DNA of 64,000 nt from Planctomycetaceae bacterium. Its GTDB lineage: Bacteria; Planctomycetota; Planctomycetia; Pirellulales; Pirellulaceae. The notes beneath the pieces were generated by a model, which saw only the letters and a program-made list of their open reading frames with translations, was not told where the DNA came from and did not search any database. Below, in pieces: positions 51,755-60,411 of this stretch (positions within the stretch are counted from its first letter, which is position 1; each line of letters starts with the position of its first letter). The position numbers and the translations under genes are program-made. The stretch lies in assembly GCA_018658605.1 (NCBI GenBank), contig JABHUV010000219.1:29822-93821 (forward strand), given 5' to 3'.

Positions 51755-53893
51755 ATGATTGAATTTTCCTCGATTGGCCATAAACACCCGCCTTGTGGTT
51801 ACTCTTATTCACAATCCGTTCGGTTAATGTTTTCGTTAATGATGATTACCCTTTTGTCGTCAATGACGGTATCGGGTCAAGGAAATGCTACAAAGGAAAA
51901 AGCTGTTGGTTTACCGGTTAGTTCGGCTTTGGAACCGGTTTTTGCTGGGAAAACTCCAACAACCGTTAGCCAATTAGAATCGATGCAGTCGCATGTAAAA
52001 TCGCTCACTAGTACTGTTCTGAGGACGACGGTTGGGATTCAAGTTGGTGCGGCACAGGGTAGTGGCGTATTGATTAGCCCGGATGGGTATATTTTGACGG
52101 CCGCTCATGTTTCCGGACGACCAAATCGAATTGCGAGAGTTATCCTGACCGACGGTACAGTGGTAGGAGCCCGCACTCTTGGTCTCAATCGCGGCCTCGA
52201 TGCCGGTTTAATGAAAATCACGGATGAAAATTGGGAGGCCGATGAATGGCCGTATGCCGAAATGGCAGACGCTGATTCCGCAGTCCTGGGGCAATGGGTG
52301 CTCGCTCTGGGACACCCTGGAGGTTACCAGTTAGATCGTAAACCTGTAGTGCGATTAGGTCGTGTGATTCATCGGTTTGATGATGTGGTAACGACTGACT
52401 GTACATTGATTGGTGGAGATTCTGGCGGTCCCCTATTTGGTATGGATGGCAAAGTCGTCGGGATTCATAGCCGCATTGGTCAAGAATTGATTCACAATGT
52501 CCATGTACCGATTGTTGCTTTTCAAACAGGTTGGGAACGAATGGTGGCTTCCGAAGAGTGGGGTGATCAACCAGGTTCGCCGTTTATAGGTGTGCAGGGT
52601 CGGTCGGAGGAAGATAGTACGGTTGTTGGCGCGGTTGTCGGTGGGGTTGTAAAAGATAGTCCAGCAGATCGTGCTGAACTTAAGGTCAACGATGTCATTA
52701 TCAAGTTTGGCGATAATGACATTCGAAATTTTGATGCGTTAGTGATTGCAGTCCGCATTCATCGACCGGGTGAAAAAATTAAAGTCGTAGTTCAACGCGA
52801 TGGTGAAGAATTAGTCTTGACGGTTAAGATTGGTCGAGCAGGTGGCAATGTTCTACCTGAACCTGAAGAGAAAAAGTCGGGTGATAGCAGTACGCCAAAT
52901 TTACCGACTCGACCGACGGCCGTAGAATACACAAATTGGGTGAATTACATTGCTGCCTTTCGTCCCGCCGGTGTCAATGAACGTAACTACCGCGAAATCC
53001 GCAACGCGTTTACTCCTGTCGTTAAGCGGGCGGGAGCGTGTGCAGTCGAAATACATTCGGGCCGCAAGGTTGTGGCATTAGGTACGATTGTCAGCGCCGA
53101 TGGATATATATTGACTAAAGCGACCCAAGTCATTACTGACGATATTAAATTTCCGGTGGATTGCCATTTGCCTAATGGAAAAGTCGCCGAGGCGATATTG
53201 GTATCGCATCGCCCAAAATTGGATTTAGCGATGCTCAAAGTATCCACCAAAAAATTGAAAGCTGTTCAATGGAATACCGAAACGCCTGTCATTGGAAGTT
53301 GGTTGGTTACGCCAGGCATTGCTGAAACACCCGTCGCCTTTGGCGTTGTGAGCGTTGCTCCTCGAGCCATTAAAGGAGGCCTGTTGGGCGTTCTGCTAGG
53401 TGAATCACCACAAGGCACTTTTGTGGAGCGAGTGTTTCCAAAGACGGCTGCTCAAGAAGCTGGGATGAAACGCGGCGATATTATCTTGAAGGTCAACGAT
53501 ACTGAAATCAATAGCCGTGATGAATTGATCAAGGTAGTACGCGCTCATCTACCAGGCGAAAAAATTCAGTTGTTAATTATTCGCGATGGCGAAGAGATGA
53601 CTGTCGATCCAATACTTGGACGAGAATCGGATATAGCGGGTACACGAGCGGTGGAACAGCAAAAATTAGGCGGTGCGTTAAGTAAACGTCGCACTGGTTT
53701 TGAATCAGTGTTGCAACACGATACGGTTTTGCAGCCGGAAGAATGTGGCGGCCCGATTGTCGATTTGGCTGGAAAAACGATTGGTATCAATATCGCGAGA
53801 GCTTCTCGCGTTTCTTCCTATGCGTTGCCAGCCGAATTATTTGTGTCGTTGATTGATGAAATGAAAAAACCTGATCCAGTCAGCAACGAGTAA
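51755..53893 (+). CDS. HtrA-like exported protein with an intact and a degenerate trypsin domain and two PDZ domains
   Basis: The frame opens at a TTG at 51665, but ATG 51755 is preferred; no strong ribosome-binding site is visible at either. It gives 712 aa with an N-terminal hydrophobic segment (residues ~23-40). Unit 1 is a complete trypsin domain: His118 in LTAAHVSG, Asp149 in GLDAGLMKI and Ser223 in GGDSGGPLFG. A PDZ domain follows (residues ~277-360). Unit 2 (~420-690) is a second trypsin-like domain with YILTKATQV, where His is Thr457, Asp490 kept in LDLAMLKV, and PEECGGPIV, where Ser is Cys664. Its PDZ (~543-625) sits inside it, between the Asp and Cys segments. Unit 1 is probably the active protease for periplasmic quality control. 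Unit 2 looks inactive and may bind substrates. Confidence 0.88.
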   Translation: MIEFSSIGHKHPPCGYSYSQSVRLMFSLMMITLLSSMTVSGQGNATKEKAVGLPVSSALEPVFAGKTPTTVSQLESMQSHVKSLTSTVLRTTVGIQVGAAQGSGVLISPDGYILTAAHVSGRPNRIARVILTDGTVVGARTLGLNRGLDAGLMKITDENWEADEWPYAEMADADSAVLGQWVLALGHPGGYQLDRKPVVRLGRVIHRFDDVVTTDCTLIGGDSGGPLFGMDGKVVGIHSRIGQELIHNVHVPIVAFQTGWERMVASEEWGDQPGSPFIGVQGRSEEDSTVVGAVVGGVVKDSPADRAELKVNDVIIKFGDNDIRNFDALVIAVRIHRPGEKIKVVVQRDGEELVLTVKIGRAGGNVLPEPEEKKSGDSSTPNLPTRPTAVEYTNWVNYIAAFRPAGVNERNYREIRNAFTPVVKRAGACAVEIHSGRKVVALGTIVSADGYILTKATQVITDDIKFPVDCHLPNGKVAEAILVSHRPKLDLAMLKVSTKKLKAVQWNTETPVIGSWLVTPGIAETPVAFGVVSVAPRAIKGGLLGVLLGESPQGTFVERVFPKTAAQEAGMKRGDIILKVNDTEINSRDELIKVVRAHLPGEKIQLLIIRDGEEMTVDPILGRESDIAGTRAVEQQKLGGALSKRRTGFESVLQHDTVLQPEECGGPIVDLAGKTIGINIARASRVSSYALPAELFVSLIDEMKKPDPVSNE

Positions 53894-53917
53894 TAAGCTA
53901 AGCTTAGTCAGCACAAT

Positions 53918-54343
53918 TTATTGGGATAAGTAAGATTGCAAGATCTGCTGGGCAGCTATCATGTCGAGATGCTTCTTGCGTTTGCTGGCTTTGACATTCG
54001 CCTCAATCAGTAATTCGTGAGCCGTGGATGTTGAAAATCGTTCGTCATGGTAGACCACAGGTATTTGTGTAACTTCGGTCAGCCAATCACCAAACGAACG
54101 GGCTTCGCGACTTTTGGGTGTTTCTCGCCCATCGGTGTTGATAGGTAATCCAACCACGAACCCAACGATATCCTCTTCTTCGACAAGGCGTTGAAAACGC
54201 AGTTCATCTCCGTGAAGGTCAGAACGATTGTAGTTCTCTAGTGGGCTTGCAAAATTGCGGCTAGGATCCGTAATCGCAATTCCGATACGGACAGTACCAA
54301 AATCAATGGCTGCTAATCGACCTGGGGTTGGGAAATCGAACAT
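53918..54343 (-). CDS. yqgF: Holliday-junction-resolvase-like / 16S rRNA processing nuclease YqgF
   Basis: A 141-residue RNase H-fold protein. The core block AAIDFGTVRIGIAITD near residue 9 contains the first Asp of the active site. DIVGFVVGLPINTDGRE near residue 57 and VYHDERFSTSTAHEL near 95 contain the other acidic residues. YqgF (RuvX) is an essential-type nuclease thought to act on pre-16S rRNA or recombination intermediates. Its stop lies 25 bases after the HtrA-like gene's end, the two being convergent. It is first or last in the long minus block depending on direction of transcription; it is 13 bases from the hydrolase upstream. Confidence 0.9.
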   Translation of the reverse strand: MFDFPTPGRLAAIDFGTVRIGIAITDPSRNFASPLENYNRSDLHGDELRFQRLVEEEDIVGFVVGLPINTDGRETPKSREARSFGDWLTEVTQIPVVYHDERFSTSTAHELLIEANVKASKRKKHLDMIAAQQILQSYLSQ

Positions 54344-54355
54344 GCGTTTTAGTGA

Positions 54356-55369
54356 TTATTTAAGTGGCGTGCGTGTTGTGGCGGTTTCGAAATATCCACG
54401 TTGGAGAAAAAGATAAGTCAAGCGTTGGACTTCAGTATTAGCCATAATGCGAGTATGAGTTGCGTTGACTGAGCGGAAATCTCTGGCGCCGGAAAGTTTT
54501 GTTTCTTCGACGGTCACCACTAGGTCATTTTCTCCTTCTAGCATATGGTTCTGCAGGATCTTACTGGAATAGACTCCAGCAATAATGCCAAACTCACATG
54601 GTGGTACGGCTAGTTTCGTTTTTAGTGCTCCAAATCCGGCCGTGATTTCTTGCCCCGATATACCCCAGATTTGTTCGAATAGCTGGTAATCATGAAACAT
54701 CGTTCCTAATGCAGAACCCTGATTGGGTGGTGCGAGCATTACCACTCGCGTAATCCTGGGATCTTGCCAGCGGTGAAAAAATCTACGTACGACTAGGTTT
54801 CCCATGCTATGACAAACAAAAGAGATGTCACATTCGGTAGGGATATTCGCTAGTATGCGGTGTAACGCCTCAGCATGATGTTCTAATGTGTCACGCGTGC
54901 TGGCATAGTCCATGTTCAACACACTGCCGGCAATTCGCCCACGCAGGTATTTATCCATTGAGTCCATTGAACTCCGAGTACGAATAATGCCATGTAATAA
55001 AATAATGACTCGTTTTTTATACGGACGGATGTGTCCAGCTTTAGTAAATCGGTTGAAGGTCGCTTCACATTCCTTGAGCGTACCCCACTCATGACGAATG
55101 TCCTTGGGATCCAGTAATCGATAATGTTCGGTAAAAATATTTTGCTGAATCCGCCACCCATCCTGAATACGCAGGTCGGTCCAGAACTGCTTGCCACCAA
55201 GCGTTTTGGTTCGAAAATTGAAGTGCAGTGGAGATTTCGTAATGCTGGTCAAAGGATTGAACTTCCCTTGAGGATCTTCAGAATTTTTCCCGTCCCGTTG
55301 TCCTTGCAAAGGGAGGGCGCTACCGCCTATCGTGTAACTGAATAATAGTAGGGTGAGTAAAAATTTCAT
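54356..55369 (-). CDS. Exported lipase-like alpha/beta hydrolase
   Basis: A 337-residue protein with a signal peptide (MKFLLTLLLFSYTIGGSA). IILLHGIIRTRSSMDSMDKYL near residue 120 is the oxyanion/HG block. FVCHSMGNLVVRRFF near residue 185 is the nucleophile elbow, C-H-S-M-G, a GxSxG-type with Cys-His in the first positions; Ser is the nucleophile. Asn-rich NATHTRIM near the end could supply the His. It resembles the triacylglycerol lipase/PGAP1-like family. Substrate likely an envelope ester or lipid. It lies 13 bases upstream of yqgF and 22 bases after the mannose-1-phosphate guanylyltransferase, so they may share a transcript. Confidence 0.75.
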   Translation of the reverse strand: MKFLLTLLLFSYTIGGSALPLQGQRDGKNSEDPQGKFNPLTSITKSPLHFNFRTKTLGGKQFWTDLRIQDGWRIQQNIFTEHYRLLDPKDIRHEWGTLKECEATFNRFTKAGHIRPYKKRVIILLHGIIRTRSSMDSMDKYLRGRIAGSVLNMDYASTRDTLEHHAEALHRILANIPTECDISFVCHSMGNLVVRRFFHRWQDPRITRVVMLAPPNQGSALGTMFHDYQLFEQIWGISGQEITAGFGALKTKLAVPPCEFGIIAGVYSSKILQNHMLEGENDLVVTVEETKLSGARDFRSVNATHTRIMANTEVQRLTYLFLQRGYFETATTRTPLK

Positions 55370-55390
55370 TAAATAATTATACCGGTTAGC

Positions 55391-56479
55391 TTAGAGAAAA
55401 CTTTCCCACCCAAGTGATTTGAGCAGAGCAACGACTTCTCGCACAGATTCTTCATCATCTTTATTGGCAATGAGTGTGGCGTCGGCCGTGTGGACAATGA
55501 TGCAATTATGAATACCTACCGTGGCAACTAAATGTTTCTCAGATGTCCATACTATATTATTTGTGGACTCTACGTAAATATGCTTCGCAATGATCGTATT
55601 GTTGTTCTCATCCACGGGGAATAAAGATTGAATTGACTGCCAACTACCTACATCATTCCATTCAAATGTAGTTGGAATAATGACGACGTTATCATGTGTT
55701 TCGAGAACTGTGTAATCGATAGACCTGCCCTTAATCGCTGAAAACTCGTGTTGAAATATCTCCTCAAATTCAGGGCTCTCATAGGCATTACAGATGACGT
55801 TGATATGCTCCATCAAGGCGGGATCGTTTTCCTCAATAGCTTTGAGAATCGTAGTTGTCCGCCAAACGAAGATTCCAGAATTCCAATAGTAATCACCATG
55901 GTCGAGATATCGCTGGGCCGTGATTTGATCCGGTTTTTCACAAAATTCGTGGACTTCAAATGCGGTGTCATCGCCCTGATGTTCAAACGCTGAAACGCTG
56001 TTGCCTTGGCGGATATATCCAAACGATTCCGCTGCGTAGCTGGGCTTAATCCCAAAGGTAACTAGCCGGCTCGGATCTGCGTTGACCAGTTCAACTCCTT
56101 GTTTGACCGCCTGTTGAAATTCTTCTATTGGCTTGATCAAGTGGTCGGCAGGCATGACTAACATCGTTGCATTGGGGTCACGCTTCTCTAGTAGACCTGC
56201 CGCTAAGGCGATACAGGCCGTGGTATCCCGCTTTGCTGGTTCCCCTAATATTGCCGTGGGAGGTAAATTTGGTAATAGTGCACGCACAGCATCCACGAGA
56301 CGGTGATTCGTAACAACAAGTGTATCGCTACCAGCAACTAGATTGTCGAGTCGAGCGACGGCTGCTTCAAGTAGTGTTTGTTGGCCTGAAATGCTCAATA
56401 ATTGTTTTGGCGATTGTTTGCGGCTTGCTGGCCAGAACCGAGTGCCTGACCCGCCGGCCATGATGACGGCATAAACCAT
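55391..56479 (-). CDS. Mannose-1-phosphate guanylyltransferase
   Basis: A 362-residue nucleotidyltransferase with the signature MAGGSGTRFWPASRKQSPKQLL at the N-terminus. TMLVMPADHLIKP near residue 105, FGYIRQG near 150, FCEKPDQITAQRYL near 180, YYWNSGIFVWR near 200 and DYTVLETHDNVVIIPTTFEWNDVGSW near 255 are the family blocks. It makes GDP-mannose from mannose-1-phosphate and GTP, for polysaccharide or glycan synthesis. The C-terminal isomerase domain found in bifunctional ManC is absent, as the protein ends at 362. It is 7 bases after the pyrophosphorylase gene, so the two are an operon. Confidence 0.92.
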   Translation of the reverse strand: MVYAVIMAGGSGTRFWPASRKQSPKQLLSISGQQTLLEAAVARLDNLVAGSDTLVVTNHRLVDAVRALLPNLPPTAILGEPAKRDTTACIALAAGLLEKRDPNATMLVMPADHLIKPIEEFQQAVKQGVELVNADPSRLVTFGIKPSYAAESFGYIRQGNSVSAFEHQGDDTAFEVHEFCEKPDQITAQRYLDHGDYYWNSGIFVWRTTTILKAIEENDPALMEHINVICNAYESPEFEEIFQHEFSAIKGRSIDYTVLETHDNVVIIPTTFEWNDVGSWQSIQSLFPVDENNNTIIAKHIYVESTNNIVWTSEKHLVATVGIHNCIIVHTADATLIANKDDEESVREVVALLKSLGWESFL

Positions 56480-56486
56480 ACAATGA

Positions 56487-57935
56487 CTACCTCGCAGTGG
56501 ATCTGGGTGATGTTAAGAAGATATCCGTTTTTATGGTCTGTGGTAAATCAGGGCGTTCGTGAACCTGTTGAGCATTACGAGCCCAGCAAGGATCGATTTC
56601 AACCGTAATATTCATGTCGACGTGAACACCAGCTGCGATGAGCCAATTGCGGTGCAATGTAGAGATAGCACGTTGGCAGGTGTCGATTGTATTGAAACTG
56701 GCCGACGCGTGATTTTTGATAGCTGCAAATACGATATCGCGGTCTGCTTCGATAACCGTGGTTTTAGGTGAAACCGACAGCGCGTCAAAAATAAACCGTT
56801 CAAATTTAATTGCGTTTGGCTCTGTCGGTTGGATTTGATTCCCGAGACGATCAATGTGCGCAACAGTCTTATGTGCGGTGTGAAAAGGTAGGGCAGTAGA
56901 ATCTTGGGCTAGTTGTTGCAAAAACGAAATTTTAAATATGTGCACGGCGATGTTGGCGGCCCAAAAATTTAGTTTCCCGTCAGGGGTTGTTTGTTCGGCG
57001 AGTTGCGTTGGCATTTCAGTGTATTCAATCATCTGAATCCGGCCGTCCATTTGGACAATGTTTCCTGTTTTGTCTTGTGCGTGCTGTTTTGCGATCGCTT
57101 GAAGTGTCACGGCGGAATCTGTCAAACTATGAAAACCAATGAGTTCGGGACAGCAAGTTGGCGAAAGCGGATTATCAATTTGTCCGAAGAAGAAATGTTC
57201 AATGCCAGCTTGATGATATTTATCAAGTAGTTTGTCTGCAACCAGTGCTTCGATCATGCCTCCATGCCCATTAGGACTTACGCTGATGGTGTGTGGTGAT
57301 TGCAGAAGTATCTGGCCGGACTGAGAATCGACGACCGGTAGTGTACCCTGACAAAAAAATGTGATGGAATCGTTCAACCCAAAATAATCATGCTCTTCGA
57401 AATAGCCTACCGTTTCATCATGTACGCTGGGGCTGGTCATGATTAGTAGTGGAATGGTGGTTTTGTAATGTCGCTGCAAGGCGTCGATTTTATTAGCCAA
57501 CATTTCGAATAGTGTTCGTTGTGAAATTGGGCCAATGGGAAACATCCCTTTAGGTTTATCGAATCCTAGTCTGGATCCTTGCCCACCGGCAACAATTATT
57601 GCCCCAACTTTACCAGCACGTAATAGACTTTCGCCTTCAGTCAACGCCTGACTACGCGTAACACCGTTGGATGTCGTTGTCTCATCTAACCGCAATGCGG
57701 ACGGCGGCGTGATACCAGGATTGCTTGTGGCATCGATATTTAAAGAGGGTGGATTGTTGGTATTTTTGCGTTTTGCAAAAAGTTGATTAACTAGTTCCAA
57801 ATCAAGACATGCGATTTGTTGCAACAGCGACTGGAGTTCCTGTTCGTCGAGTTGGTCTATGAATGCAAGCAGGTGCGATTGTCCTACTTGTTGGAGTTGT
57901 TCGACGATCGATGACAGCGTTGGGGTCATAGCCAA
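56487..57935 (-). CDS. UDP-sugar pyrophosphorylase (UDPGP family, UDP-N-acetylhexosamine type)
   Basis: A 482-residue protein of the eukaryote-like UAP/UGP family. The nucleotide loop is VAGGQGSRLGFDKPKGMFPIG near residue 117. MTSPSVHDETVGYFEEHDYFG near 170, FCQGTLPVVD near 197, SPNGHGGMIEAL near 220, FFFGQIDNPLSP near 250 and KFERFIFDAL near 392 follow the family order. The LGFDxPKG form is the UDP-GlcNAc/GalNAc pyrophosphorylase signature, so the product is probably UDP-HexNAc, though UDP-glucose is possible. The N-terminal ~100 residues include a Gln-rich helix. With the adjacent GDP-mannose enzyme it forms an operon making activated sugars for surface glycans. Bacteria more often use GlmU, which is not seen here. 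Confidence 0.85.
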   Translation of the reverse strand: MAMTPTLSSIVEQLQQVGQSHLLAFIDQLDEQELQSLLQQIACLDLELVNQLFAKRKNTNNPPSLNIDATSNPGITPPSALRLDETTTSNGVTRSQALTEGESLLRAGKVGAIIVAGGQGSRLGFDKPKGMFPIGPISQRTLFEMLANKIDALQRHYKTTIPLLIMTSPSVHDETVGYFEEHDYFGLNDSITFFCQGTLPVVDSQSGQILLQSPHTISVSPNGHGGMIEALVADKLLDKYHQAGIEHFFFGQIDNPLSPTCCPELIGFHSLTDSAVTLQAIAKQHAQDKTGNIVQMDGRIQMIEYTEMPTQLAEQTTPDGKLNFWAANIAVHIFKISFLQQLAQDSTALPFHTAHKTVAHIDRLGNQIQPTEPNAIKFERFIFDALSVSPKTTVIEADRDIVFAAIKNHASASFNTIDTCQRAISTLHRNWLIAAGVHVDMNITVEIDPCWARNAQQVHERPDLPQTIKTDIFLTSPRSTAR

Positions 57936-58028
57936 AGGTTAATCATGTTCCTAGATATTTGCACATTTGCTTTGAGTGGTCGACGATAGCGTTGATTCCA
58001 CCGAAAGCATTAATAGTGACAGTATTCG

Positions 58029-58142
58029 TTATAGTTCACCACGAACCCAGCGATAGGCTAGATAAGCGAGCGCTGGGAAAAACACGAAGATCAGTCCATA
58101 CGTAAACAGGGACGTCCAAAATTTTCGGGGCCATCGTGCCAT
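58029..58142 (-). CDS. Very small membrane protein (37 aa)
   Basis: A 37-codon frame starts with a basic N-terminus (MARWPRKFW), has one hydrophobic helix (LIFVFFPALAYLAYRW) and ends RGEL. The ATG at 58142 has a weak GAGA 7 bases upstream. It lies in the 259-base gap between two minus-strand genes and is in the same orientation. The positive-inside arrangement (Arg/Lys before and Arg after the helix) is that of a single-pass inner membrane peptide. No homologue can be named. It could be a real small gene; a reading of ribosome occupancy would settle it. Confidence 0.45.
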   Translation of the reverse strand: MARWPRKFWTSLFTYGLIFVFFPALAYLAYRWVRGEL

Positions 58143-58194
58143 AAAATTCTCGGTAAATAGATATCTCAGATTTTCTATTCTAAATCAAAATTCA

Positions 58195-59037
58195 CTAAGC
58201 GGCGACTGTTCGTACTGCTACCATCTCGATTTGGATAATTAATTCGACAGGTTCTTCATATTTTTGGCTGAGTTTGAGTTCTAAGCGAGCACCGAAGGTC
58301 TGTATTTCGTCGAGACGAATGGTTGCGGGCGGTCCTTCCACAATCTGTGTGGTAATTTCAGGAATCACTATCAAGCTTGGTACAAACGAAAAATGAATCG
58401 TCTGATGGCGTTGCCCAGGTGCAAAGAGTACACGTTCAATGGCAGTAATAGATTCACCAGATTCATCGGAAAATCGAGTCCACGATTGCTGAGCGTGGTT
58501 TGCCAATGTTACTACAGTTTCGTTAGCGTGATCTAAGGGTAGGGCGTTTGGCGCGAATGCTGGTGGCCTATCGATTGCCTCAAACAGTAGTTGTTGTTTA
58601 ACGATGGTTGTTTGTTGTGGCCGTCCGGAGGATTGTCTTCTTAAGGAAACGATCCACCAATTGCATTCGACTACGACGAGAAATAATCCGGTCATAACAA
58701 CGAGACTGCTACTGACCGTAACGTTGGAAATCAATATAAATGTTTCTAAGGAGATGATACTTGGAGTGACCCAGACAAGGCGACTCAACCAATATGCTTG
58801 AGGGTCGCGCGGGTTAAAGGTACAGAGGCGAATGCATCCGTTGATGCACAGGATACCGACAAGGGTTGCATACAAAAAGGACGGATTAAGTGTGGCATTG
58901 CCAGCCGGGTGTCTGGCAATGAGTGTCGCTTGAGCCAGAATTACAAACAGCGCCGTTGCAAACATTCCTCCGCGTCGAACAACGGTGAACAATGTGCTGG
59001 TGGTGGAACCGGTAGGTGTAGCAGCAATACTAGACAT
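58195..59037 (-). CDS. Membrane protein of unknown function
   Basis: A 280-residue protein with an N-terminal block of four membrane helices (about residues 25-43, 50-68, 85-105 and 112-130), then a soluble C-terminal half with mostly beta structure (VIPEITTQIVEGPPATIRLDEI, ARLELKLSQKYEEPVELIIQIEMV). No family is recognisable. It lies 57 bases after metK in the same orientation, and could be in that transcript, although this does not suggest a role. A small membrane ORF follows (58029). Confidence 0.65.
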   Translation of the reverse strand: MSSIAATPTGSTTSTLFTVVRRGGMFATALFVILAQATLIARHPAGNATLNPSFLYATLVGILCINGCIRLCTFNPRDPQAYWLSRLVWVTPSIISLETFILISNVTVSSSLVVMTGLFLVVVECNWWIVSLRRQSSGRPQQTTIVKQQLLFEAIDRPPAFAPNALPLDHANETVVTLANHAQQSWTRFSDESGESITAIERVLFAPGQRHQTIHFSFVPSLIVIPEITTQIVEGPPATIRLDEIQTFGARLELKLSQKYEEPVELIIQIEMVAVRTVAA

Positions 59038-59094
59038 CGTGAAAGATTAATGCACGTGGGCGTAGAACGTCAATAGAACACCAGATTGTTGTGC

Positions 59095-60255
59095 CTAGAA
59101 CTGTGATTTTAATTCAGCGGCGCGATCCGTTGATTCCCAACTGAATTCACTACGACCGAAATGACCACCGGCAGCGGTTTTGCGATAAATTGGTTTCCGT
59201 AAATCGAGATAATTGATGATGCCACTAGGTGCTAGTGGAAAGAAATCTCGAATTACTTGGCAAATTTGGCTGTCAGCAACTTGGCCCGTACCTTGGGTAT
59301 CAACATGAATACTTACTGGGTCCGTGATACCGATTGCATAAGCAAGTTGTACTTCGCAGCGTTCAGCTAATTCAGCAGCGACAATATTTTTAGCAACGTG
59401 ACGCGCCATGTAGGCTGCGCTACGATCAACTTTAGTGGGATCCTTGCCACTAAATGCCCCTCCGCCATGTCGGCCCCACCCGCCATATGTGTCGACGATG
59501 ATTTTGCGTCCCGTCAATCCACAGTCGCCATGTGGTCCACCTGTGACAAAACGTCCGGTCGGATTTATGTGGTATGTAATGTCATCGTGTAGCATATCTG
59601 CCGGCAACGATGGGTTTACAATTTCGTTGATAACAAATTCTCGAATTTCATCATTTTCGACAGCAGGCGTATGCTGGGTGCTGACAACCACCGTGTCGAT
59701 GCGAACTGGCTTTAAGCCATCATATTCAACCGTGACTTGGCTTTTACTATCGGGTCGCAACCAATTGACTTCACTGGAAAATCTCGCTTGGTTAAGACGA
59801 TCTAGGATTTGATGTGATAGAGCAATTGTCAATGGCATCAGTTGTTCGGGAGTATCGCGGCAGGCAAAGCCAAACATGAGACCTTGGTCGCCTGCACCGA
59901 TGTCTTTGTCGGATGCCGCGTCTTCGTTGACGCCTCGCGCAATGTCGGGACTTTGTGCATCAATCGAAGTCAAAACAGCGCATGTATCAGCCGCAATGCC
60001 CATTTCATCGTCGGTATACCCAACTTCACGAATGACGTCGCGAACAATTTGTGGGTAATTAATTTCAGCTTTCGATGTAATTTCGCCGGCGATCATCGCC
60101 ATCCCTGTCGTGACCATTGTTTCACATGCAACACGGCTATAGGGATCTTCCGCAATGAGTGCATCGAGAACGCCGTCAGATATTTGATCAGCAAGTTTAT
60201 CGGGATGACCCATGCTGACTGATTCGCTAGTAAACAAGTATTTTCCGGACGACAC
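59095..60255 (-). CDS. metK: S-adenosylmethionine synthetase
   Basis: A 386-residue enzyme of usual length. [16 protein letters not shown] near residue 11, [13 protein letters not shown] near 121, [26 protein letters not shown] near 231 and [21 protein letters not shown] near 262 are the ATP, methionine and metal-binding blocks. It makes AdoMet from methionine and ATP; RlmN in this window needs AdoMet. I looked at the 156-base gap upstream for a SAM riboswitch and saw none, only a short dyad (60331-60345). Confidence 0.97.
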   Translation of the reverse strand: MSSGKYLFTSESVSMGHPDKLADQISDGVLDALIAEDPYSRVACETMVTTGMAMIAGEITSKAEINYPQIVRDVIREVGYTDDEMGIAADTCAVLTSIDAQSPDIARGVNEDAASDKDIGAGDQGLMFGFACRDTPEQLMPLTIALSHQILDRLNQARFSSEVNWLRPDSKSQVTVEYDGLKPVRIDTVVVSTQHTPAVENDEIREFVINEIVNPSLPADMLHDDITYHINPTGRFVTGGPHGDCGLTGRKIIVDTYGGWGRHGGGAFSGKDPTKVDRSAAYMARHVAKNIVAAELAERCEVQLAYAIGITDPVSIHVDTQGTGQVADSQICQVIRDFFPLAPSGIINYLDLRKPIYRKTAAGGHFGRSEFSWESTDRAAELKSQF

Positions 60256-60330
60256 GAATGGATTTCCTTATCTCACACAATGTGTAAATTGTGGATGAAT
60301 AATGAGGGATAAATGAAATATTAGAAAGTT

Positions 60331-60345
60331 ATCACAAGCTGTGAT
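60331..60345 (-). promoter_or_regulatory. Dyad upstream of metK
   Basis: ATCACA and TGTGAT flank AGC, a perfect 6+3+6 dyad, 76-90 bases before the metK start. It could be an operator or a leader hairpin. It does not resemble the SAM-I or SAM-II consensus. Confidence 0.3.
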
Positions 60346-60411
60346 TATAGTTTGCGGTATCCCAAATCGACAACCACACAGAGCCCTGCAAGATAGATGT
60401 ATTTGCAGCGA

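Noticed and set aside
60256..60411. SAM riboswitch upstream of metK
   Set aside because: The conserved SAM-I or SAM-II core could not be recognised; only a 6+3+6 dyad is present.
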